The notes under the pieces were generated by a model. It saw only the letters and a program-made list of their open reading frames with translations, was not told where the DNA came from and made no database searches. Shown one piece after another: positions 44,292 through 55,376 of a stretch of 64,000 nucleotides of DNA. How positions within the stretch are numbered: position 1 is the first letter of the stretch; the number at the start of each line of letters is the position of its first letter. The DNA comes from Lunularia cruciata (taxonomy: Eukaryota > Streptophyta > Marchantiopsida > Lunulariales > Lunulariaceae): assembly GCA_948567375.1 (NCBI GenBank), contig OX419760.1, forward strand, positions 13,392,001-13,456,000. The letters run 5' to 3'. The position numbers were made by a program, and so were the translations under genes.

Positions 44292-44916
44292 CTAATCTTG
44301 AGAACTAGCTGATGAAGGTGGTAGTATTTCTGTAGTTGTACTAAGGATCTCTCCAAGATCCTTCACCAAAGTCTCCAAAAGTGCTTTTACTCCACTACAC
44401 TCATGTCCTTTTGGAAGTCCTTCCACTCCACAAACCTCACATAACTCCTTGGTCTTATATCTTCTCCCTCCTAATCTTGGTGAAGAAGGTCCAACATGCA
44501 AACCCAAGTCAAGTAAGCCTCTCCTTTCCCTCAATCTCTTTCTCTCAAAGGTCAATGGACATGAACTTGCCTTATGTCCCTTCTCTCCACATAGAAAGCA
44601 CTTAGACTCACTCTTTCCTCCAAGTGGTATAGGTTTTTGAATCCTCTCAACATTCTCTTCAAATTCTATTGTAAACTCTCTTTTCCTCAAATCCACCCCT
44701 AAAATCACCTCAAACCCTTGGGGAACCTTGCATAATCTCAATTTCCACTCTTGATGACCCTCCATGTTCCCAAGATGAATCTAAACACTCAAACATGCTT
44801 TTTGTTGATCTCAAACTCCTCATGCATGAGATCTCCACTCTGCAGAATTGACCCTTCTTCACAATGTCACTCAAATCTCCCAACCAGTATGTCACAATCC
44901 TATGAATTTGACACAC
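44292..44916 (-). CDS. F1-B zinc-knuckle ORF upstream of gag
   Basis: ORF 44,292-44,765 (157 residues) and the overlapping ORF 44,710-44,916 in another frame repeat the arrangement at 4,522-5,155. The knuckle CFLCGEKGHKASSC and the CEVCGVEGLPKGHEC cluster are unchanged; about nine residues differ. Preservation of length and Cys/His residues in two independent copies suggests a real product. Confidence 0.75.
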
Positions 44917-45600
44917 TTGATCACAACTGTAGGGAGTTCATCTCTGCGAAATTTAAGATCTTTTCATCGAGCCATTTGGCCTAAACACCTTTCTATTCAG
45001 CACACAAATTTCAGATTTGGTCTGAAAACCACTCCACTCACTTCAAAAACTCATAACGCCCTGTGAAAAAATTATCTCTCCCTAATTTTTGTTGCAGCAG
45101 GTAGGATACAACGCACTCAATTTTCTTAGAAATTTTCAGGACAATTCACTGAAAATTGAAGAAATGGGAAACTCTGTACAATTTTCCAGAGACCATGCAA
45201 TTGCGGGAGCACTTTACCCTATTAACTTTCAAAAATTCTAGCCCAATGCGCATAGTAGCTCTGATAATAATTTTTAGTGTACTAACTAAAAGATAACATA
45301 AACTATCATGTGTAGAAATTTCAAGTTCAGATCTCAAACTTGAGATTTTGCCCAAAATCACCTTAATCCTCAAAATCTGCACTCCACCTCACACAATCTC
45401 TCCAATTCCTCTCATGTGTACAAGATGTACAAAATCACCTCAAAGACATCATAATGAACTACAGAGTATACAAATAGATCTTGGTTCTCTAACATAAGTT
45501 CAGCCCTCTCCTCTCCTAATGTTCTCTCCAAGTGAGCTCTCATAGTCTCCTTCTGCCTAATGTAGAATTGAACACGGAACATTATCTTGCCTTCTAGAGA
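44917..45600 (-). other. F1-B leader
   Basis: Non-coding leader between the knuckle ORF and the primer site, shared with F1-C (52,600-53,420) and in part with F1-A (to 5,505). Confidence 0.75.
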
Positions 45601-45619
45601 GGTCCCGGCAACGGAACCA
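45601..45619 (-). promoter_or_regulatory. F1-B primer binding site, Asp-tRNA type
   Basis: Minus strand TGGTTCCGTTGCCGGGAC lies a few bases from the LTR. It matches the plant gypsy site complementary to tRNA-Asp (tggcgccgttgccgggga) at most positions. The F1-C equivalent is at 53,421-53,439. Confidence 0.8.
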
Positions 45620-45623
45620 AAAA

Positions 45624-46314
45624 TGTGAGCCGGCCTGTCTCTCACTCAAGATAAACCTGTGATGGCTATTATGGTAGCGCACCATGGACTAAGAAGGCAA
45701 GGAACCCGAACTCCATCATACTCCTCCAAGGCTAACACTCCAAGATTCAAGACATTGCTCACTAAAGAACTCAATGAGAGAGAGATAGTTGCAAATGAAA
45801 TGATGATGAGTACCTCCTCACCCCTTGTTTATATACTTGTGAAATAGTTACGTACCAAAGTTACTAATTACCGTAGTAACTCAAGTTACTAGACTAAAAG
45901 TCAAGTAAAGTCAAAAAGTAGAAAGGAATATCCATTCACATATGCATATTCCCCTAAGCATGTGGTCTTATCTTGACCCAACCACTAAGTCAAGGATTCC
46001 TTCACATGGGCTATCCTTGGACTAAAGAAGAATCCAAAACAAAAAGGCTTGCGGGCCCAAGAGTTCTCAACTCTTTCCTCAAAAGCCAAACACCTAGTAA
46101 TAATACCAAGTCAACACACTAAAATCTAAAATAGTGGTGCTCATCTTTTCTACTTCCTCTAAAGTAAAGTCCCCTCTATCTTAGCTATGACTAACTTTAG
46201 CTAACCATGACTAATATAGAACTATCCTTTATCTCTATAAATAATATCTCTTAAGTACTTGTAATACTAAGCTAAATATCACAATACCACACACATGCAC
46301 AAATGGGTGTTATA
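45624..46314 (-). repeat. F1-B 5' LTR
   Basis: Plus-strand view: starts tgtgagccggcctgtctctc and ends gggtgttata (final CA decayed). The inclusion of tgtgagccggcc in the LTR is supported by its presence next to all four copies. Confidence 0.9.
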
Positions 46315-47310
46315 GGTCACACGTCCTGGGAAGTTAGAGGATCCATATGACCTGCCTACTGTTAATGCAGCCTCGTAAGAGGAAAGCGCTTTGCAAACAC
46401 AAAGCAACGGGGTAGATGTCCTATGCACTTTGTGGCCCCGGAGAGCATGAGACCCTATAGGTGAGAGTGTCCGAAGTCTTAGCCAAAATGGCTGAGAAAG
46501 AAGGCAAGAGTGCTCAAAGGGGATTTTTAGGATCAAGAGTGCTCCAGGATTTTAAGGATCTCCTCATGAGACCGTGCGTGGTGCGGAAATAGTACTATGA
46601 CCTGCTTCATGCAGGTAAACCAAAATTGGTAGTATCAAATTGACCCGCCAAGGGCCACATGCAATGGTTTTTCCGAGCATTTGGAATTTGTTGCTAGTAG
46701 AAGTTCTGCATCACAAAATCCTCTAGCCGCTCCTGATAAACCAGATTTTGATGACTAGTTTTTGTTTGATTAGAAAATAAAGATTACATTTTTTTTCAAA
46801 TAATAATAACGATTGGTAAGAGATGTAGCTTTCCTAAATTGATCCCCTTTGAACCCACCAACCTGATAGGTAAAGCTCTTATTTTTATTTCTGATAGTGA
46901 TGTTTACCATTTATCCATGTTCAAATAGGTAGTCGAGGGCGATATCGAGAAAAAAATTTAAACAAGGCTATGTCCACGGAAATGTACCTGATAGACAATT
47001 CAGATTGTTTAAAAAATCTAAAGAGGAAGACCGCCTGAAAGCACGACTGGAATGGCTTAGAAAAGCAATAGAGATGAGGTGAGTAAAATTCTACTACCTA
47101 TGATATGCAAACATTGGATTGTAGGGGGGTGGTGTGAATTTGACTTTCTTTCCTATGCATGCCATGTATTTAGCTATTGAGCTTCAAAGTTTATGTTTTT
47201 ATGTGATCTCAGCATCAAAAAGAGACTCTGAATTTTCCACAAAAGCGGGCTTAAAATATTTTATTTTAAGTGCTTTCTCCTCTGGAATATTATTGTTTGG
47301 TTGTCGTTGA
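46315..47310. other. Unknown sequence inside F1-C integrase, right part
   Basis: Probably continuous with 26,634-26,955 before F1-B inserted. The GC content of the first 300 bp is above that of the surroundings. A minus ORF at 46,279-46,536 is open but unrecognised. On the plus strand a possible exon at about 46,931-47,078 reads KSKEEDRLKARLEWLRKAI and ends at a good donor (atgag|gtgagt). It could be a fragment of a host gene. Confidence 0.45.
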
Positions 47311-48107
47311 AATCCTTCTCCAATGGTAACCTGCATCTAGAATCTTGAAAGTAGTCACCTTTCCTGCAAAGTATCCTCCACACACTAAACCTTCATGAAA
47401 CTCCTTTATGAGTAAGATAGACTCTTCCTTACCCATTGCTCTTTGAAGTAGTCCAATTGCTCCTTGGTGAAAAAAATATCTCCACCATTTTGTAAGGTCT
47501 AGATCTTGTTGCAAGGGCCTTCTTCTCCCTAGCATGCATCCCTTCTGGATAGTTACTTCTTGTCACAAAATTCACAATCTCCTTGTACTCCATTGGAACA
47601 TCTTGAGTGACTGAGATTGTCATGAGCTCCTCATTCGGGAAGGAATCATCCATTGGCTCATCTCCATCATGATCATAGGCCCTAGATAACAAATTTACAT
47701 TTGCATGTTTCTTCCCTGGCCTGTCCTCAATGGTGTAGAGAGTATCATCCACCTTGCTAGTCTTCCTTCCACATTAGGCTTGTTGAAAATGTATTTCAAA
47801 GTCTTGTGATCTATGACAATGGTGGCTTTCCCTCCAATCAAGTAGTGTCTAAACTTCTTGAGACCAAAGATCATTGCCAACCATTCTCTCTCTGTGACAA
47901 AGTAGTTCTTTTTTGTTGAAACCATCTGCCTACTAGCATAAGTTATTGGATGATCATGCCATCTTGGTCTAATTGACTAAGAGTGCATCCTATAGCTACA
48001 TTAGAAGCATCAGTGTAGAGGATAAAGGGCTTACTCCAATCAAGTTTAGCAAGAATTGGAGCTACAACAAATGATTGCTTGAGCTCCTCAAAAGCTTTGA
48101 GAGCCTC
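47311..48107 (-). pseudogene. F1-C integrase N-terminus and RNase H
   Basis: Reads FHEGLVCGGYFAGKVTTF and LDAGYHW of the integrase zinc region (about 47,320-47,400), preceded by the tether and RNase H: NYFVTEREWLAMIFGLKKF, TIVIDHKTLKYIFN, LYTDASNVAIGCTLSQLD. Three frames are used. It ends at the solo LTR insertion at 48,108. Confidence 0.87.
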
Positions 48108-48846
48108 TGTAATACTCCGAGGACAAGAGAAGAGAGAAAACACAGATTGCACACTCAAACATTTGATGCCCCAAGGGAGCACCATCTCTTTATTATATAG
48201 ACAAAGAGGATCTCCTCCAAAGAAGCTCCACCATAGGATTAGGGACACAGATAGGTGACATGTCAGCAAGCTCCACCCTTGGATTACTTACTTGGATGGG
48301 TGACCTGTCTGGTCTAGGTCTTATCTGGTTGGTCAAACGAGCTTTGACCGGAGGGAATCTTTTAGGGAATCTTCCTGTAGGAATCTCAGAATCACATGAG
48401 TAAGGTACCGTTGGAAAGCTCTCGACGAGACAAAGCAAGAGGGAGGGAAGGCCAGCCTTTCCTCCCTTGGGAAAGGAATCTGCACATTTTTGAGGCCTAA
48501 TTCATCCATTTAGGCCTCCGAAATTGCCTTTAAAGATTTCAGGCATATCTCGGTTCCTACTCTATTAGTAGAAGTCCCCTTTTGGTGATACCTCTTTCTG
48601 ATCTGTTTAGTCCATCATGTGTAACATCCTTCCAGATGTTACCAAACCAATTCTCACCTTTAAATCATATGTCTAGCTATTGGTTCTAAGGTTCTCAAGT
48701 CTATTTTGGTTTCTGCCCTATTAGTAGAAGTACTCTTTTGGTGATACTTCTATCTGATCTATTTTGACCATCATATATAACATCATTCTAGATTTTACCA
48801 AACCGAATTTCACATCTAGATCATATGGCTAACCCTTGGTATTACA
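48108..48846 (-). mobile_element. Solo LTR of family G2 in F1-C pol
   Basis: 739 bp, same LTR as 30,708-31,444, with TG...CA ends (tgtaatactcc to ttggtattaca in plus-strand view). It interrupts RNase H coding DNA at a point that is continuous in F1-A (about 1,257). Flanking gcctc (48,103-48,107) and gcctt (48,847-48,851) are a 5-bp target duplication with one change. A solo LTR arises when the two LTRs of an inserted element recombine. Confidence 0.93.
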
Positions 48847-49760
48847 GCCTTCTTGTCTTCCAAAATCACCATGTAATTTATGCACTTCTTCATGTAGATG
48901 ATAAATACATAAGCCTTGTTGGAAAATGAGAAGATGAATCTCTTATAGTACCCAACCATCCCCAATAATTGTCATAATTTTGTCAAGCTTGAAGGGAATG
49001 GAAGGTTTGAGATTTTCCTCACCTTCTCAAGATCAACTATTATTCCATCCTTGGAGATGATGTGTCCCAAAAGTAGACTTTCTTCACATCCAAAAATGCA
49101 CTTCTTTGGGTTGAGTGATACATTTTCCTCATCCAAGCATTGCAAGACCTTGATTAGATACTCAAAGTGCTCCTCCTTGCTCCTATAGACACAAAAGTCA
49201 TCAATGAATTTTCTCACAAATTTCCCTATGAAAGGTTCAAATACCTTGTTCATGAACTGTTGGAATGTGGCTAGAGCATTGCAAAGCCCAAAAGGTATGA
49301 CCTTGAAAGTGTAAGTTCCCCAAGGTATGATGAATGTGGTGAGTTGTTGATGCTCTGGTGAAATCTTGATTTGGTTTATCCATTATAACCTTCTCCAAAA
49401 TTGTACCTCTCATGACTTGAAACTTCCTCCAAGATCTCATCAATGAATGATAATGGGTAGTATTACTTCTTGGTAATAATTTTGAGCTCCTTATAATCCA
49501 TACATACCCAAAGCTTGCCATCTTTTTCTTCACAATCACAATTAGAGATACCCATTCTGAATTCTCCACCTCAAAGATAAATCCAGCCTCCTTGAGCTTA
49601 TCAATCTCCTCCTTCATAACCAAAGCTATTGGTGGGCTAATGCAACGTTGCTTTTGGTGGACTAGTCTTGCATGTGACTCTACCTCTATCTTGTGCTCCT
49701 CCTAGGTGACTTCCTTCAAATCCTTGTAACTAAAAGCAAACATGTGGATGAACTTGCAAA
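48847..49760 (-). pseudogene. F1-C reverse transcriptase
   Basis: RT in two main frames: 48,972-49,253 with FIDDFCVYRSKEEHF and the thumb, and 49,237-49,623 with EAGFIFEVENSEW and decayed palm sequence. The five-A run near 49,090 is the intact form of the homopolymer that is expanded in F1-A. Further frameshifts occur at about 49,240 and 49,520. Confidence 0.86.
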
Positions 49761-50259
49761 AAATCTACTCAAATCTCACTTTCTACTCCTTGGTAATATT
49801 TGGACCATACTTGAGGGTAGCTAACCTCCTCTCTATCTCCTCAAGTGTCAATGATGATTTATTTGGGTCCTTCAAACATCTAGCTTAGGTGAAAAATCCA
49901 TAACACATAAGGGATACACATTTGAACCAGATTTAGATTCATCCTCCTCCATGGAAGTCTCCTCTTCCATGCTTGTGTCACCACATGAAGCTCCTTCTTC
50001 AAAATCTGATTCCCAATAATCAGAAGATGGTGTATTTGAATGTGAAGTGTTGGTGGTGGTTAGTCACAAGAATTGTGACTCTATGGTTTGATGGCCCAAT
50101 CCTCAAGTAACCTTTGTGTTATTGATCAGTTGTGCATGCTACTCTCAACCATGGCCTTCCAAGAAGCAAATCATAGCTTGAATCCTTCAAGACTTAGAAA
50201 GTCATGAGATTTTGAACTCCCATAATTGAAACTACCACCTTATCTATCATCCCTATTGG

Positions 50260-51122
50260 TCAAACTTCTTGCTTGTTTGCCATGCTCACCACAAATGTTG
50301 AAGATCTAGAGGGTATCATACTCAAATTCTTCATCAACCTTTCTAACATGGCATTCACTACTGATCCTCCATCAACCAATGCATCCTTGATTTTGTGACC
50401 ATTCGCTCTCACATCAATCTTGGAGGCATATTCACAAGCACTCATGGTGTTGGTTTGGCATCCACCACCCCCATTGATACTAGAGTTTTTGCCTTCTTCT
50501 TCTTCCTCTTGCTCCTTGTAGAACTCAAACCACCTCTAAGCTCCTTTCTCAAGGTAGGATTCAAAGCAATTAGTTGACCCACTATGATGTTAACCTTGTG
50601 ACTACCAACATCCTCCAAGACATTGTAGTTCCGTTGTTGCTTTGATATCAAGAAGCCCTCCATCCCCAACTTCTTTCTTGGAGTCTTTGTTGTTGATGGT
50701 GTTGAGGTGCAAGTGCAAGTAGAAATAGGAGTATCCTTGCTAGGAGTAAATCCTTGAGAAGAGTGCACATCCTCTACAAAATGAGCTCTCTTCTTCTCTT
50801 GTGCCAAAAGCTCCAAATTAAGACTCTTGGAGTTTGAGCACTCTCCCTTCTCATACTTGCTCTCAACCACAACTATAGATGATATCCCCTTACCTTTGTT
50901 TGAATTAGGAGCCACTTGGGTTTCACTACCTTCCTCTTTCCCTCTATTGGCTCCCTCATAACCCCTTCCTCCATGGTAAGTGGAATTTGGGTAATTTCTT
51001 TGGATGTGGCCTCTTCCTCCACAATCAAAATAATTTCTATGTTTGAAATTGTTGGCTGGTTGGCTTCCTCTATATGGATAGCTTCCATAACTCCTAGGCC
51101 CTCTCCCTGCATTCTGATCCAC
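50260..51122 (-). pseudogene. F1-C protease and Gag C-terminus
   Basis: ORF 50,442-51,122 starts with the gag tail (RGPRSYGSYPYRGSQPAN) and a decayed zinc knuckle (F-D-C-G-G-R-G-H-I-Q-R-N-Y, with outer Cys residues lost), then the Lys/Ser linker. ORF 50,260-50,445 carries the protease box DALVDGGSVVNAM. The two are separated by a small frame change at about 50,445. Confidence 0.82.
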
Positions 51123-51134
51123 CTCTCTCTTCTC

Positions 51135-51876
51135 TCATAGTTGCACTACATTGATCTTGAGATCTGCAAGTTGTTCAATGATGGTTTGAAGTAGATATTT
51201 TGGTAGAGGTGCAAGAACTGGAGCAACTATTACTTGTGGTGCAACCCTTGCCACCAAAGTATCAGAAGTTCCACTATACTTGTAATCTTGAGGAGGATGC
51301 ACAACCTCTTTCACCACCAAATCACTCTCATCCTCTTCCAAACTCTACTCCATACAAATTGCAATCTTGATAGCTTCAACCTTGGAAGAAGGTTTCTCAT
51401 ATCTCACCTTGCTTCTAATTTATGGTCTCAACCCTCCTACAAAATTCTTGGTGAGCATGGCCCCTATATCAATCATAGTAGTCTCCACATCATTCTCACC
51501 CTTCCTCAACACTATGCAAAATCTGGACTCTAACTTTTCCACTCTTTCCACATAGACTCTCACTTTCTCTCCATCTCCTTGCTTGAGAAAGGTAACCTCA
51601 CTCATCAATCTCTCATAACACTCATCAGGAAGAAATTTCTCAATAAGTACTAAACGTCAAACTCTCCTAAGACTCTTCTTGCCCATCTCTCCTCTCTCTC
51701 TTTTGGTATTTTGACTCATACCATGTAAATGCTACATCCTCAAAGAAATATGATAATAATGAGGCCCACTCATTCTTCCTCTTTTCATTTTTTTGTATGC
51801 AAGATCTCTTGAAGTCTCTCACAAGGGCTTCCACATCTTCTCCATCCTTGCCAAAGAAAACCAGAAGTTTCTCCAT
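51135..51876 (-). pseudogene. F1-C Gag
   Basis: The same protein as F1-A gag in three pieces (51,667-51,876, 51,420-51,608, 51,135-51,341), starting MEKLLVFFGKDGEDVEAL. A one-base change at about 51,655 (tactaaacgtc) breaks the frame where F1-A and F1-B are open. Confidence 0.86.
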
Positions 51877-52112
51877 CTTAAACCCTCACTATCTTTCTTT
51901 TCTCTCAATTCTTCTTTTTCTCTTTTCTTTTCTCTCACTCTATAACTAATAGAGTATGTACATGACTAACACCATTTGAGAGTAATCTACCTTAGGGAAC
52001 ACAAAAGTTTTAGGTTGCCCCAAGATTTCTATAGCAACATCAAATCCTAGAGTGCATATGAATCAAACTCTCATGGATAGTTTATCCATAAGTTGAAAGA
52101 TTATCTCCATCA

Positions 52113-52600
52113 CTAATCTTGAGAACTAGCTGATGAAGGTGATAGTATTTTTGTAATTGTACTAAGACCCTCTCCAAGATCCTTCACCAAATTCTCCAAA
52201 ATTTCTTTTACTCCACTACACTCATATTGTTTTGGAAGTCCTTCCACTCCACAAACCTCACACAACTCCTTGGTCTTAGATCTTCTCCCTCCCAATCTTG
52301 GTGAAGAAGGTCCAACATGCAAAGCCAAGTCAAGTAAGCCTCTCCTTTCTCTCAATTTCTTGCTCTTAAAAATTAATGGACATGAACTTAGTTTATGTCC
52401 CTTCTCTCCACATTAAAGCACTTAGACTCACTCTTTCCTCCAAGTGGTGTAGGTTTTTGGATCTTCTCAATACTCTCTTCAAATTCTAGTCTAAACTCTT
52501 TTTTTCTCAAATCCACCCCTACAATCACCTCAAACCCTTAGGGAACCTTGCATAGCCTCAATTTCCACTCTTGTTGACCCTCCATGTTCTTAAGATGAGT
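52113..52600 (-). pseudogene. F1-C zinc-knuckle ORF, broken
   Basis: The C-terminal 80 residues are open (52,113-52,355, with CEVCGVEGLPKQYECSG). The knuckle half is disrupted near 52,410, where one base of the second Cys codon region is missing. This confirms that the ORF is a fixed part of family F1. Confidence 0.78.
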
Positions 52601-53420
52601 CTAAATACTCAAACATGCTTTTTGTTGCTCTCACACTCCTCATGCATGAGATCTCAACTTTACAAAATTGACCACTCCTCACAATGTCACTCAAATCTCT
52701 CAACTGGTATATTAAAATCTTCTAAAAAATTTCACACTTGATTACAACTCTAGGGCATCACTCCTTGTAAAATTTCAAATCTTTTCATTGAGCCATTTGG
52801 CCTATGCACCTTTCTATTCAGCACACATATTTCAGATTTGGTCTAAAAACCACCACCTTCACTTTAAAAACTTATAACTCTCTATTCAAGAATGATTTCT
52901 CTCTAATTTTTGTGTCAACAAGTAGGATACAATGTACTAAATTTTCTTAGAAATTTTACAACAATCCACTAAAAATTTAACAAATGACAAACTCTGTACA
53001 ATTTTCTAGAGAGCATGGAATTGAGGGAGCAGTTTACCCTATCAACTTTCAAAAATTCTAGCCCAGTGCGCATAGTAGCTCTCACAATAATATCAAGTGC
53101 AATAATTGGAGGATAACCCAAGCTATCAGTGTAGAAATTTCAAGTCCAGATCTCAAACTTGAGATTTTGTCCAAAATCACCTTACTCCCCAAAATCTAAA
53201 ATCCACATCACACAATCTCTCCAAATCTTCTCGTGTGTACCAAATGTACAAAATCACCTCAAAGACATCATAATGAACTATTGGGTATACAAAATGGGTC
53301 CAAGTTCTATTACACAAGTTTAGCCCTCTCCTCCCTTAAATTTCTCTCCAAGTGAGCTCTTGTAGCCTCCTTCTGTCTAATATAGAATTGTACGCTGAAC
53401 ATTATCTTGCCTTCTAGAGA

Positions 53421-54131
53421 GGTCCTAGCAACAAAACCAAAATGTGAACCGGCTTGTCTCTCACTCAATATGAACCTCTAATGGCTATTATGGTAGCACA
53501 CCATGGACTAAGAAGGCAAGGAACTCAAACTCCATCATACTCCAAGGCTAACACTCCAAGACTCAAGACATTGCTCATTAGAGAGCTCAATGAGAGAAAG
53601 ATAGTTGTAAATGAAAGGATAATGAGTACTTCCTCACCCCTTGTTTATGTACTTATAAAATAATTATGCACTAAAGTTACTATTTACCATAGTAACTTAA
53701 GTGATTAGGATAAAATTCAAGTAAAGTCAAAAATTATAAACAAATATCCATCCACATAAGCATATTCTATCAAGCATGTGATCTTATCTTGACCCAACCA
53801 CTAAGTCAAGGATTCCTTCACATGGGCTATCCTTGGACTATAAAAGAATCCAAAACAAAATGGTTTACGGGCCCAAGAGTTCTCAACTATTTCCTCAAAG
53901 CCAAACACCTAAGAATAATACCAAGTCAATACACTAGAATCCAAAATAATGATGCTCATCTTTTCCACTTTTGGTAAAGTAAAGTCCCCATTATCTTAGC
54001 TATGACTAAATTTAGCTAATCATGACTAATGTAGAACCATCCTTTATCTCTATATAAATAATATCTCTCAAGTATTTGTAATACCAAGCTAAATATCACA
54101 ATACCACACACATGCACAAATGGATGTTACA
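53421..54131 (-). repeat. F1-C primer site and 5' LTR
   Basis: A worn Asp-type primer site at 53,421-53,439 (minus), then the LTR from tgtgaaccggcttgtctc (53,443) to tggatgttaca (54,131). The MULE coding sequence resumes at 54,132. Confidence 0.88.
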
Positions 54132-54333
54132 GAACATTATTGAAATCAATACTACATTCCATCCATTCAATGTTGGAGTTGCTTTTTTGCATGAAGAGAA
54201 AAAACTTGACTATATGTGGGCTCTAAATTCATTCATAAAGCATGTGATATTTCATATGATCCTCATGATTGATAGAGCATTGGCATTGATGAATGCCATT
54301 TGGAATGTCTACTCCAACTCAGTCAAACTACTT
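54132..54333 (+). pseudogene. MULE/FAR1-like transposase, middle piece
   Basis: Continues the MULE reading: NIIEINTTFHPFNVGVAFL, DYMWALNSFIKHV, LMIDRALALMNAIWNVY and NSVKLL. These are the core blocks of MULE transposases, including the D of (T/I)DRALALMNAI. It ends at 54,333 at the chromovirus insertion; the next residues LCIWHINKNVL are at 60,079. Confidence 0.9.
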
Positions 54334-54737
54334 TGTAAAAGACCAAGGAGAGAAATAGAAGAATGGAAGATTTGAATGGAAAGTCATATTGGAAATGCTC
54401 AAGTGAAGGAAACTCCAAATGCCTAGCATGAGCTTAGGCTTTGGTATTTATTCAAGTAATACAAGGCTTTTGAGAAGCTTCTCTCTTGGAGCCTTCATCT
54501 TGAAGTGCAAGCCAAGCTACTTGACAAGCTACAAACAAAGCTTCCTTCTAGAAGCCGCTTATTTGGTGTACAAGTTAAGCTAGCCATTTCTTTGATGTGC
54601 AAGTTATCCATCCTTAGAAGGTTCTCACCTTGAAGCTTCCTAGATGCTTCTATCATATTCTTAGCATTCATAGGTTATGCTAGTTCTACTTCCTTTTTGC
54701 TATATGTAGCTCAATCTACTAACTCCATATTATTACA
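54334..54737 (-). repeat. Chromovirus 3' LTR
   Basis: 404 bp, similar along its length to 59,632-60,078 (agcattcataggttatgcta shared). The next bases give TGGGGGAATA on the minus strand, a polypurine tract. Confidence 0.9.
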
Positions 54738-54749
54738 TATTCCCCCACT

Positions 54750-55052
54750 ACTTGTACTTATGTTCTCATCACTATAGACTCTTTGAATGCTTGAATAGCC
54801 TCTTGTGCATTTTGGAGATGAATACAGGTTCCCATGTGGCATCATGAAGAAATTACTCTTTCCAAAGGATCTTATACTTGACATGTTGTTGTTTGCCACA
54901 TTGGTGTCATGATGAGCAAGTATATAATCAACCTCATATTCTTCATGATCATTAAGAGAGGGAGAGGAGGTTAGATAAAAGTAGGGAAAGAAGATGGGTT
55001 GGAAACAAAGGCTTTTAACTTGGAGATATGGAATACAAGGTAGATCTTCTTA
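54750..55052 (-). pseudogene. Chromovirus integrase tail with chromodomain
   Basis: Minus-strand VFHISKLKAF (usual end of the integrase C-terminal domain) is followed by EYEVDYILAH (first strand of a chromodomain) and, after frame changes, DATWEP and LQNAQEAIQAFKES (its end). A chromodomain binds methylated histone H3 and directs insertion to heterochromatin. Sequence is worn, but the order of parts is right. Confidence 0.75.
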
Positions 55053-55376
55053 TGTAATACTATGAGGACAAGAGAACTCCAAGAGAGATACAAGAGAGAA
55101 AACATAGGTTTCACACTCAATACTCCAATGCTCCAAAGGAACACATTCTCTTTATTATATAGCAAGGAGGATCCACTTAAAGGAAGCTCTACCCTTGGAT
55201 CAGATATATGGATTAGTGACCTGTTAGTGAGCTCCATCATTGGATTAGTTTTTTAGATGGATGACATGTTAGTCCTTGTCCTATCTAGTTGGTCTTTGAC
55301 CAAATAGACTCTTTAGGGAATCTTTCTATAAGGAACTCAAAATCACATGGGTAAGGTACCATTGGAAAGCTCTTGA
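55053..55376 (-). repeat. Fragment of G2-type LTR in the chromovirus integrase
   Basis: Matches the first about 324 bp (plus-strand view) of the G2 LTR (tgtaatact.tgaggacaag; ttattatatag; gtaccattggaaagctct). The other half is absent, so the fragment is a truncated insertion. Integrase coding continues on both sides. Confidence 0.85.

Larger units (their letters stand above)
26956..46314 (-). mobile_element. Ty3/gypsy F1 copy B, interior largely replaced
   Basis: A left LTR (26,956-27,647) and a right LTR with primer site, leader, knuckle ORF and the first 160 codons of gag (43,574-46,314), same family and strand. Flanks share ggtc (26,952-26,955 and 46,315-46,318), which fits a worn target duplication. 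Between 27,648 and about 43,573 the element interior is replaced by a second gypsy element, unassigned sequence and a host gene region. The alternative is that the two LTRs belong to different insertions. Confidence 0.6.
24919..54131 (-). mobile_element. Ty3/gypsy F1 copy C, inserted in the MULE transposase
   Basis: Outer borders are an LTR with adjacent polypurine tract and integrase C-terminus (left) and an LTR with primer site, leader, knuckle ORF, gag, protease and RT (right), all minus strand. The two halves meet inside integrase: homology to F1-A stops at 26,633 and resumes at about 47,311. The MULE coding sequence continues across the outer borders (24,918 to 54,132), so this was one insertion. 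Flanks gaatt on the left and gaaca on the right may be a worn target duplication. A solo LTR (48,108-48,846) is nested inside. Without insertions it would be about 7.8 kb. Confidence 0.8.

Noticed and set aside
26634..47310. Giant Helitron or TIR transposon carrying the host gene
   Set aside because: No TC/CTRR ends with an A-T target, no inverted repeats and no target duplication at the borders.
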